DNA from: Penicillium oxalicum
Lineage: Eukaryota; Ascomycota; Eurotiomycetes; Eurotiales; Aspergillaceae
Assembly: GCF_001723175.1 (NCBI RefSeq)
Contig: NC_064655.1
Span: 2,666,001-2,730,000 of the forward strand
Length of the DNA: 64,000 nucleotides
Direction: 5' to 3'
Position 1 is the first letter of the stretch. Each line of letters opens with the position of its first letter. Positions 24,313-36,300 of this stretch are shown here, one piece after another. Below the pieces are notes generated by a model, which saw only the letters and a list, made by a program, of their open reading frames with translations, did not search any database and was not told where the DNA came from. The translations under genes and the position numbers were made by a program.

Positions 24313-27300
24313 ATGGACCGATTTACTCAATTCCCCGCCATTCAGGGCCAAACGACTACAGGCGACAGCGGTCTTGCATGCATGCGCCGGACGTGGCCGT
24401 CGGACACGGCAGCCTTGCCGCTGGAGGTGTTGGCACACGCATGGGCAGCCCTCCTCCAAGCCTACACGACAGAAGAAGCGCCAGTGTTCCTGCTCAACGG
24501 CCGTCCTGTGAAAGTAAACGCAGCAGCGCGGAGCATCCAGCCGGCTACCCTGGATCCCATCGAATTTTCTGCAGAGCATACGGCTGTGCATGTGGATGAT
24601 GAGTCCGAACGAGTAAGCAGCGGGCAGCAGATGGGCGACTTGAAAAGCCGGCTCTCGCCCTCGGAGTTGTGTACTCTGACGTGGCACTTCGACCGCAACA
24701 CCCAAACGAGCACGTTGCAAGCAACAGCTGGGATGGACTCGCAATACATCCAGCAGCTAGGCTACCAGCTCGAACACATGGTTCGGGACCGAGCGGCTTT
24801 GTCGGACATGGCGCTGGAGTGGCCTTCTCCGGTCGATCAGAGCTCCCCGACAGATATGAGGCTGTCTATTGCGAATCCTTCGCCAAAAAATCTACCTGGC
24901 CCACAGCTCCTTCATGAGCTTGCACTGAGCAATACGACCACAGAACATGATGCTATTGAATTTATGACCGCCGACGGGACCGTCCGTCATCTTAGCTACC
25001 GAGCCTTGGATCAAGCCTCCACAAGACTTGCAGCAACAATCGAGGCGGCCGCGACGGCGAGGGCTGGTGAGCGACGGAAATTGGTGGTGCCCGTTCTCTT
25101 ACCGCAGTCTCTGGAGCTTTACATTACCCAGCTCGCCATTCTGAAAGCTGGCGGTGCGTTCTGTCCCTTGACTATCGATGCGCCATCAGACCGTGTCGAG
25201 TTTATTCTACAAGATGTGGCCGCTTCGGTGGTGGTCACGCAGAATGCACTGGCCACGAGGATCCCCGAGGACAGCAGTGTGGCAGTGATTACGGTCGATG
25301 AGCTGGAAAGACACCTTGACAACCACGAGCACGACGACACAGAGACAACAACACCGGAGCATGCGTACACCATCTCTCCCACCGACCTTGCATATGTAAT
25401 GTACACCTCCGGCTCGACCGGCCGACCCAAGGGTGTGGGCATCTCCCATCTGGCTGCAACGCAGTCTTTACTTGCGCATAACGACTTGATACCCCATTTT
25501 GCACGCTTTTTGCAATTTGCTTCGCCTACTTTTGACGTTTCCGTTTTCGAAATTTTCTTCCCTCTCTTTCGCGGTGCCACCCTGGTTGGCTGTGACCGTG
25601 AGCAAATGCTTCTCGATATCTCCCACGTGTTGACCACGATGCGTGTGGACGCAGCCGAACTGACCCCCACCGTGGCCGGAGAGCTTCTACGCACCCGAGC
25701 CGCAGCCCCGTCACTGCGAGTGCTCCTCACTATCGGCGAGATGCTAACTCGACACGTGGTGGATGAGTTTGCATCTTCGCCCAGCGGGACAGACGGTATC
25801 CTTCACGGCATGTATGGCCCAACTGAGGCGGCCATCCACTGCACAGCCGCCACGCAATTCCGCTCCGATGACCGCGTCAATCTTATCGGGCGAGCCTTTA
25901 GCACTGTCTCTGCATTTATCATGTCTATGAACTCGGAGGACGAAAAGGGCGCAAGCGCGAGGAAGCTCGAGCCGCTTCCTCTGGGTCAGATTGGCGAGTT
26001 GGTGGTTGGCGGTCCTCAGTTGGCCGACGGCTATATCAACCGGCCCGAAGAGAACGCCAAGGCATTCATCGAGAGCCCCGTGTATGGACGGCTTTACCGG
26101 ACTGGTGACAAGGCTCGGATGTTACCCTCAGGAGACATTGAATGCTTCGGGCGAATCTCCAGTGGACAAGTCAAGCTACGCGGTCAGAGAATCGAACTCG
26201 GCGAGATCGAACACGCCATTTGTCAGGCTCCAGGTGCACGTAGCGCAGTCGCCATAGTAAGTAATGGCAGTCTGGCTGCGTTTGTACTGGTCACCGGCAC
26301 AGAGACGACTGAGCGCACGTTGCGGGATGTTTGTCGGCAATGGCTCCCACGGTTCATGGTCCCGGGAGAGTTCATTCTCGTGGACCAATTTCCCCAACTT
26401 CCCTCGGGGAAGATTGACCGAAAGTTGCTCGAGGCTGAGTTCAAGCGCCATCGCAGCAATGCACAGGCTGCCGAGGAGTACCAGTTCCGCGACGAAACCG
26501 AGGAGACGATCGCCTCATGTGTAGCCGGTGTGATGGGGAGGCAACTGTCCTCCGCGGAAAGTCTCAGTGCTGCGGGCCTGGACTCACTCTCTGCTATTCG
26601 ACTTGCATCTCATCTGTTGGATGTCGGTGTTCGGCTCGACGTTGCCCGCTTACTCGAAGCAGACTCCGTGAGCGGCATCTGGACACTCGTCAAAGAAGCC
26701 GAGACTACATCACCAGATGAAGATTCAAGGGCTGGTCTACAGTTAATTCAGCAATTGGTAGCAGATGCTGGTACTGCAAGAGTTGAGGCTCTAGGCCTAA
26801 GCTCGAAAGTCGAAGCTATCGATATCTGCAGTCACATTCAACAGGCGATGATCATGGAAACTACTCGACACGAAAAGGCGTACTGCAACTGGGTTGAACT
26901 GGAACTCCTGTCAGAGGCAAAGATTTCAACGGTGCAAGCTGCAATTTCCAAACTCCTGGAAAGAACTCCGATCCTCCGCTCTGGGTTTGTTGAAATTGGG
27001 CTAAAAGATCAGTCATATGCTCGAATCACCTATCAAGCGACGCAGCTCGATATTGTGCAAGAATGCAGAAACTTTGAGTATGATGTTCCCTTGTTGACGG
27101 GAAATGATCTGCTCCATCCCCTCAAATTCCAATTTAAAGAGGCAGAAGGCGGCAGTCGGTTGCTCGTTCATCTCCACCACGCGCTGTATGACGGTTGGTC
27201 TTGGCAATTAATATTGAAAGACTTTGCTCATCTCTTATCGGGCGAGGAGATCGAGCCGAGACCCGAGTATTCCGTTGTCTCGGAATTTTTCACGGAATAT

Positions 27301-30300
27301 AGGCTTGGACAGTCTCACACCGATTCATTGACTTTTTGGCGTGATAAGTTGCAAGGCCTGCCCGTGGCGCCGTTTCCCAACTTCAATGGATCGTCCGAAA
27401 TCCCCACTGGCACACGAGAAACCAGTCGCGATATGCAAATTTCGACCCAGAGACTTGCAGAAGTTTCTCAAAATCTGCGCATTAGCCGACAGACAATCTT
27501 TCAAGCCGCATACTGCTATCTCCTTTCGACCTATGTGGGATCGGAAGATGTGACGTTTGGCACGGTCTTTTCCGGCCGGACACTTCCTGTCAAAGGTATT
27601 GAGAATGTACTTGGTCCTTGCATTCGCACCCTTCCTACCCGGATGGCACTGGATAAGATGCAGAATGCGGCGGATCTTTTGCTTGCAATTCAGAACATGA
27701 ACCATCGGTGTCTCGAGCACGGCAGCGTCTCGCTGCAAGACATCAAGAAGACTTCTGAGATTGATCCGCAATCCAGTCTCTTCGACACTGCATTTGTCTG
27801 GCAGGAAACTATGTGGTCTGGCAAGGAGTACCAAGATATTTTCAAAGAAGTCAATCAAGCTGAGTTCCTGGAATTTGCGCTCTTGTTGGAGATTGAGCCC
27901 AGAGAATCCCACATTCATGCGAAGATCACTTTCCAGCAGTCCATCTTGTCGCAGCAGCAGGCCGAGATTCTCTTGGAGCAAATTGATGCGGTCGTTGCCA
28001 TTTTCCTTGATGATTCATCGCTTGCAATTGGTGAAATTGGCCATCGTCTGCCTCAGACTGCACTATCAATCGTTGAGGTTGGCGACCGAATGGACGAGGA
28101 AGTTTCCAGGATACTGTCTACTGATGCTCATGTCGAGCCCAGTCTGCCAGCTGTGCAATTCCTGAGATCATTGGGCTCGGAAGATTCTAGCATTGATACG
28201 ATCACCTATGAGCAGCTGGAGGCTCAATCCAACAGCTTTGCTGAGCACTTGCATCAACACGGAGTCAAAGAAGATGATTTGATCGCTCTTGTTCTGAACC
28301 ATTCGGTGCGGTCTTACATCGCTCTGCTCGCTGTAGCCAAGCTCGGTGCTGGTCTGGTTTCTCTACCATGGCAAAATGCATTTGACCATTTCGGATCGAG
28401 ATTATCTGCGCTGGACGTGGGATTTTTCGTGACTGATTCGCCAAACCCCGACTTCTCAGTGCCAGAATCCACTCAGGGTATTTCGGTGCTGGAAGGTATT
28501 GAATTATCTGACGTTAAACCACGTCAGATCCACAACAGTTTCCGGCTACTGTGCATTGATCCCTCGACTAAGGAATATGTCACTTTCTCTTCGAAGAACT
28601 TGAGCAGCTGCATCAATGCTTTTGAAGCATCTGATAGCCTGGTGCATGGATCGCGGCTGCTTTGCACGCAAAATGCTTCATCGCCTCGTAAGTTTCAAAT
28701 CAGGTCTTGGGTGGAAATCTATCTAACGTATACAGTCCCTCTCATTGCAACATTCCTGACTTGGAGTGCCGGGGCCACATTATGCGCTACGCCCAATCAG
28801 CTCATTGCTAGTGATCCCCAGAAAGTGATTTCGGCTATGGATATCACTCATCTCTACACAACACCTGTTCTTGCATCTCGATTGGACTCCAGTAGTTTGC
28901 TCACGGTCAAAGATCTGCACCTCTTTGGTGAGCCATTGACGGCAAAGGCCCACCTAAAATGGCCCGGAAAGAAAGTTTCTGCTGGTATCTTCAACTCCAC
29001 GACAACATCGATTCTTCTGTCAATATACAGCACTGACAAAAACTTTGATACAGGCTACAACTGCCCGATTTTCGCCGGATACTGTACAGATCCCGTAGAG
29101 GTCGACACCGCCACTCCTAGGATAGTTCTTGGCAGACCGACCAAAAACACGTCTGTACTAGTTATCGCAAACAGGACTGACGCTCAAATATTGCCTCGCG
29201 GGGCGGTTGGGCTGCTATGCTTTGGGGGCAATCAGCTGGTAAGGAAGCATGATATAAATTTTGGAAGAAATCGCTACTGATATCAGGAAATTAATACAGG
29301 GAACTTCATCCTCAGGAAAGGGCATAGAGGATACTCAATGCGGCAGGCTTTACAGGACGCAAGATCTAGGCCGAATTCTTCCTGATGGCAGTGTTGAAAT
29401 TTTGGGTCAGCCTGCCACTTTCAGTCGAATCAATCACACCGTTCTCTCTTCAAAGCATGTACGAGATTGTGCAACTTTGATAATGGATCTTTCAGAATCT
29501 CATCAGCAGCAGTTGGTGACCGTGTGGGTTCCTTCCACGGCGGCCAATTCTGATGAGGATCTAGAAGAAATTTCCCAGGAGATCTGGAGGGATTTATTAT
29601 CCAAGCTGCGCTCGTCCGAATTGCCCAGCTATGTCATCCCGGTTCCTGAGATTTCAATGACCCCAGATTTCTTTACCGACCACGCCAGTGTCTCAAAATT
29701 GGTCCGCGATCTGGGCTTCGAGGATCTCCAGAAATACACCGCTCTCCGTGGCGAGAACGACAATGGAGAAATTTTGTCTGAGACGGAGAAATTGATCGTG
29801 ACTGCTATTTCCAAGGTACTTGACCTCGATGAAAGCATCGTTGGAAGGCACACGTCTTTCTATAAGCTTGGTCTGGACTCGTTGTCCGCCATCGCATTCT
29901 CCCGACAACTCGAGGGGTCTGGCATAGGTCGCCTACCTGTCTCTACCATCCTTCGTCATAGCTCAGTGGCCCAGCTGGCGGACGTGACTCCGACTACCGT
30001 CCAAATGAAAACAACCGAGCAGACTAAAGGTGTTGAGCGGGCGTCATCCATGTTTGACAAGGACTTCGTATCAGAGGTCAAGACAGAAGTGGGCTCCGAA
30101 GTGTCTTCCGTCCAGGGCGTGTATCCTTGCACACCACTGCAGGAAGCTATGCTCGCCGCAGAGTCTGGAAGTGGCGCAGCTTACTTCAATCATCTGCTTC
30201 TTCGCGTGCAAGTTGAGACCGATACAATGAAAGAAGCATGGAAGCAGATGGTGCAACGTCACGAGGTTCTCCGGACTTGTTTCAGGCAGACGAACCAGAG

Positions 30301-33300
30301 GCGTTTTGCATATGCACAGGTAGTCCTCGATACAGCAATTTTGCCATGGACTGTTATCCAAACCGAGCCAGGCCGATTTGATCTAGAGGTTGAAGCACGA
30401 AAGTCTGACTTTGAAGCTCGATCACCAGTGGATGGCAAATTACCGTACGCGTTGACGGTATTTGAAGACCCAGTTTCAGAGAGCCGCCATTTACTTTTGT
30501 CGATCCATCATGCTCTTTACGATGGAGAAGGTATAGCCCAGCTTCTTGGGGAAGTACAAAATTTGCTTGCTGGGGAGGGTCTCGCCGGTGTCACACCCTT
30601 CCATCACTTCATCGAGTACATGGTCTCAGTCGATGCTGAGGCATCAGACCAATTCTGGGATCGATATCTCTCAGGAGTTTCCCCCACTCTGCTTTCCACT
30701 GGCCAGAAGAGGCTCACCCGTGACATGTCTGATTTGCAAGCATCGCAGCAGATCAATGGGCAAATGATCCAGTCGCTTCAAGCTTTCAAGGATCTGTGCA
30801 AGGATCTGTCGGTTACTCCGCTCAATGTCTTCCACGCCGCATGGGCAAGGCTGTTAGCTCTCCAATCAGGATCGTCAGACGTCTGCTTTGGAAACGTGTT
30901 CAGCTGCCGGACGGTCCCCCTCAAAGGTGCGGACAAAATAGTAGGACCCTGCTTCAATACTCTTCCCATGAGAGTCAAGCTGTCTAAATCTTCAACAAAC
31001 AAGGACGTCATGAAGCTGTCACAAAGGCATAACAGCGATATCCTGCCGCATCAGCTCAGTGCTCTACGACACATACAGAAGCGAGCGCTCAGTGGCACAT
31101 CTCGTCTATTTGATACACTGGTCATTTTCCAGTCTAAAAGTACCTCCCTTGACCCACACTATTGGGAAATTCTCAAGGACGAAGGTAATATGGGCTTTCC
31201 TCTAATATGTGAGGTCATCCCAGACGAGGAAAATGATCTCCTTCAAGTCTGCCTGCACTTTCAGGAATCGCATGCTAGCCGAGAGGAGGCAGAAATTATC
31301 GCCAAGGACCTCATCGCACTTGTCGAGCAGATGACTCAGTATCCATCTGCTCATGTGTGGGATGAGCGGGTAATGAGTGCCGATCTTTCACATCTCTTTG
31401 AGAAGGAGACTTCCATCGCCCAAATAAATGAGACTGGAACCAAGCCATCAAGCTCCCGGGCTTGGTCAGAGGAGGAACAAACCCTCTGTGCAATGATCTG
31501 CGAGTTTGCAGGCGTCGAGGTCAAGGCTGTCACGCTCGGTACTACTATCTTCCAACTCGGCTTGGACAGTATCAATGCAGTGCAAATTTCAGGAAAGCTC
31601 CGCAAGATGGGATACACAGTCTCTGCTGGTGACATACTCGAGGTAGGCTCCATTTTTGATTTACCCCTCATTGACTTGCCTCGGCCTAACATGGAATGTA
31701 ACAGGCGGCCTCTGTTGAGAAGATTGCAACTTTGCTTAGCAAAGGAAACAGCCAGACCGAGGAACCGGTCTACGACTTCTCCGCGTTCGAGCACAAACAC
31801 ATCCAATCCGTGTGTAAGCAACTTGGTGTGTCCCTGAACACCGTGCAATCACTAAGGCCATGTACCCCTGTACAATGTGGTATGCTGGCTCTTTTCAGCA
31901 ATACGCAGGGTAACATGTACTACAATAAAATGGCGCTGAACTCGTCAACGCCTCTTGACAAAGCCAGGCTCAGGGAAGCGTGGACCAAGACGATGGCTCG
32001 GCACGAGATGCTCCGGACAGGTTTTGTGCAGCTGCATGACCACGCGCATCCATTTGCCATGATCACTTATCGTGCTGGAATAGATCTACCATGGCAGGAG
32101 ACCCAAAACTCACTTTCAGCTTCTCAAGAACAGGCTGTGCTCCAGAACCTGCATCGGCCCCCATGGAAAATTTTGATTGATCAATGTGGCAGCGTGACGA
32201 CTGTACACTTCTCTGCTCTTCACGCCTTATACGACGCACAGTCACTGCAGTCCATTTTTGCTGATGTATTGGCTGCCTACGACGGAAAGCCCTTTGCTGA
32301 GCTTGCTCCTCTGTCAGACACACTGGGGCCCATTCTGATTGCAAGTGAAAAGCAGTCAGAGCACTCCCAGGAGTTTTGGCAAGGCCTCGCTGCCGACTTC
32401 AAGTCTGTGAAGTTCCCAGACCTTCACCCAACTCGCATTACTGAGAAATTTCTCGTTATAAGATCGGCCCGCTGTTCTCGTCCTCTTCCTGAGCTTGAAA
32501 GCGCCTGTCGCGATGCTGGAGTTACACTTCAAGCGGCAGGCCAAGCAGCGTGGGGTCGATTGCTTGCTGCAATTACTGGCGAACAGAACGTTACTTTTGG
32601 CACCGTGCTCTCCGGCCGCAATCTATCACATACTGCTCAGGACGCTGTTTTCCCCTGCCTTGTGACCGTGCCATCGCTAATTGATACTAATTGCACGAAT
32701 CGCGAGCTTCTGAAGCTCACTTTGAAGCGCAACGCCTCGCTTACCAAGCATCAGTTTACGCCACTCGGAAAGATCCAGAAATGGCTCGGTAGTGATGAGC
32801 CACTCTTTGATACCTTGTTTGTCTACCAAAAATTTGCAAAGCAGACAGCAACAACTTCCATCAATTGGGAAGTTGTTGACGAGGAAACTAAGATCGACGT
32901 CAGTATTCGAGCGTTGCCTTGTTGGACCTTGCTTCTTCTCCTTGCTTACTAACATGATTATAGTACCCTGTCTCTATCGAGCTTGTTCCAAATACCAACC
33001 AGCTCGAGATTCGAATCAGCTGTCGAAGTGATCTTGTTCCAGCAGAGCAAGCCGACCTTATGTTGAGCCAGTTTGACAAAATTTTGGAACATACAATCTT
33101 CTCGCCTGATGCTTTCGCTTCCGATTATTTGCCTTTGGGAGATCAGCTTCTGTCTGTGACTCCTGCTAAGGAAGTCAAGATTCCGAGTCAGGTCTCTCTT
33201 CTTCATCAATTTGTTGAGGAGAGCGCGCGAGAATGCCCCGAAAGACCCGCATTCGAGTTTGCATTCGGGCCTAATGCGGACTCTCTGCAGAAGAAATGTT

Positions 33301-36300
33301 GGTCCTACAAAGAGTTCAACGAGGATGGCAACCGAGTTGCTCATTTCCTGCAGGGGAAAGGTGTTGTGCCTGGGATGATAATTGGCGTCTGCTTTGACAA
33401 ATGCCCTGAGGCCTCTTTGGCAATTTTAGGAATTCTCAAAGCGGGTTGTGCATACTTGGCCATTGACCCCTCGGCTCCCATCTCGCGAAAACAATTCATT
33501 CTGGAGGACTCTTCAACAGCAATTCTACTTTGCAATCAGTCGCGCATGCCAGAGTTGGAAGAGCTTGCTGATGTCGAAGTACACGCACTCGACGAGCCAG
33601 GCAAGTTCCAACAGTATACTGGAGAAACGCCGTCTCTTGCTCGTGAGATCAGCCCCGAAGATACATGCTACTGCTTGTATACCTCGGGAACCACGGGTAC
33701 ACCAAAGGGGTGCGAGATTACTCATGACAATGCCGTGCAAGCCATGCTTGCTTTCCAAAGACTGTTCTCGCCCCACTGGGATGAGACTTCACGTTGGCTT
33801 CAATTCGCGTCTTTCCACTTTGACGTCAGTGTTCTTGAGCAATATTGGAGCTGGAGCGTGGGCATCTGTGTCACTTCTTGTCCACGCGATCTGCTCTTTG
33901 AGGATCTGCCGGGTACAATTCAAAAATTGGGTATTACGCATATCGATCTTACACCTAGTCTGGCGAGACTTGTTCACCCTGAGGATGTGCCGTCGCTCTG
34001 TCGAGGCGTGTTCATTACTGGTGGTGAGCAGCTAAAGCAAGAGATCCTGGACGCCTGGGGTCAGCATGGTGTTATCTACAACGGATACGGGCCTACGGAA
34101 GTGACTATCGGCTGCACCATGCTCCCGCGAATGCGCGCTAATGACAAACCCTCGAATATTGGACCACAATTTGACAATGTGGGCTCATATGTATTCCAGC
34201 CAGGTACTTGCGTCCCCGTTCTGCGGGGCGGCATCGGCGAGCTTTGCGTGTCGGGCCCTCTTGTTGGTAAGGGCTATCTGAACCGGGCAGAGCTTACCAA
34301 GGAGCGATTCCAGACGTTGCCGGACAATGGAGATCGTGTCTATCGTACAGGAGATCTGGTGAGAATTTTGCATGATGGCAGTTTCCAGTTCCTTGGCAGA
34401 ATTGATGATCAAGTGAAGCTTCGGGGCCAGCGACTTGAGATTGGTGAAATCAACGAAGTCATAAAGCAAGCGACTCCTGAGTTGAATGATGTGGCCACAC
34501 TCGTCGTGAAACATCCAAAGCAGTCCAAAGACCAGCTTGTGACTTTTATCACAACTACTGACGTTGTCAAGAAGTCGCGCGATGTGGAAGTGCGTTATTT
34601 GGAGGAAGATCGAAATATTCTGTCCGCTATCAAGGCTGCTTGTCACTCACGCCTTCCGGGATACATGGTGCCAACTCATATCATACCTATGACCAAGTTC
34701 CCTCTGTCTGCAAATAATAAGGCCGAGATGAAGGTTTTGAAGAGCATGTATCAGGAGCTTTCTTTGGAGAATCTGCAAAAACTTAGCTCGATGGCCGTTG
34801 AGCAGAGTGCCAACACCGAGCATGAAAAGCGAATCATCTCGATTTTGGCTGACTTCACTGATTCGCCTGCGGAGTCGATTTCCCCCTGGTCGAGTATCTT
34901 TGAAGTGGGACTTGACTCCATCTCTGTGATCTCATTTGCCAGAAGTCTCAGGGAGAGCGGATTCCCTCACGCACAAGCATCCATAATCATGAAGCGTGAG
35001 TTGAAGACAATCCTTGTATCTGAAGTCATGCTAATCCTTTTAAACAGATCCGACCATCACTGGGATGTCTAAGGCGTTTGAACAACCGACAGTCGTGTCG
35101 ACTTCCCAGGAAAATCTTCAAATGAGTGCAAAGTACGGGATTGAAGCTTTTGCGCACAAGCATGCCTATTCCGTCATAGAGAGTATTGGTGCAAATGAAG
35201 GTGATGTCGAGCGAATTGCGCCGTGTACGCCTTTGCAGGAAGGCATAATTTACCACTTCATGTCGAGTCCAGAGCCCTTGTACTGTTCGTCATTCACCTT
35301 CAGCCTACATGAAAAGGTCGATTTGAATGCTTTGAGGGATGCTTGGAGACAAGCACACGATCGAGTTCAAATGCTGCGGGCACGGTTTGTACCCACGCCG
35401 GACGGATATGCTCAAGTCGTCCTCAAGAAGGATGAACTTCAATGGTTTGAAGAAAAGGCTACATCTTCAGTTTCTGCTGAGAAGTTGCGACAAGAAAGAT
35501 TCAAGGGCTGGACGTCTCGCCTTGAGGGACTTTCAGGTCAACTCTGGGAAATCGGTTTGATCAGATCGTCCGAGGAGTCGATCATGTGCCTCAATATCTT
35601 CCACGCTCTGTACGATGGCAACAGTCTTGAGTTGCTTCTGGATTTGGTCGCCAGAATCTACTTCTCTCAACAACGATTTTCGCAAGACCCGCCCCAGTTC
35701 CTGGATGTCCTGCATCTTGGCCCATTGTGCAAGAGTCCGGCTGAGGAAATCTTCTGGAAACAACATTTGAAGAATGGCCAATCCAGACCACTTCCTAAGT
35801 TAAACGAAGGCGATGGTCAACACACCTCTCTGGTTCAGAAATTCAAGATCACTACCACTGAGCCGCTTGATCATCTGAGAAAGTCACTCAATGTCACCGA
35901 ACAAGCTATTCTCCATGCCTGTTGGCTGTTGACCCTTCACCAGCAATATGCATTCATCCCCCCAATTGGAATGATTGCGTCCGGCCGCACGTCTGACACG
36001 GCGGATCTTTCCAACGTTATCGGCCCTTTGTTCAATACTATTCCAAGCAATGTGCAACTTCACGGACTTCAATCATGGTCGGAAGTCGCTCGAAAATGTC
36101 ACGATTATCAAGTTTCTTCGATGCCTTTCCAACATACTGCTTTGAGAAGAATCATGAAATGGCTCGGAAAAAGCCCCGACGAAAGTCTATTCGATACTTT
36201 GTTCGTTTTCCAAAGGGACGGTCCAACCAGCGAGAACTCAAGCAAGTCCCTGTGGGCGCCACTGAACTCAGACGCCTCGCATGAGTACCCACTAGCTTTT

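Noticed and set aside
29239..29286. Alternative 48-nt intron in the NRPS ending at the first CAG
   Set aside because: It would put the next exon out of frame; the acceptor at 29298-29299 restores frame and keeps the A7-like motif.
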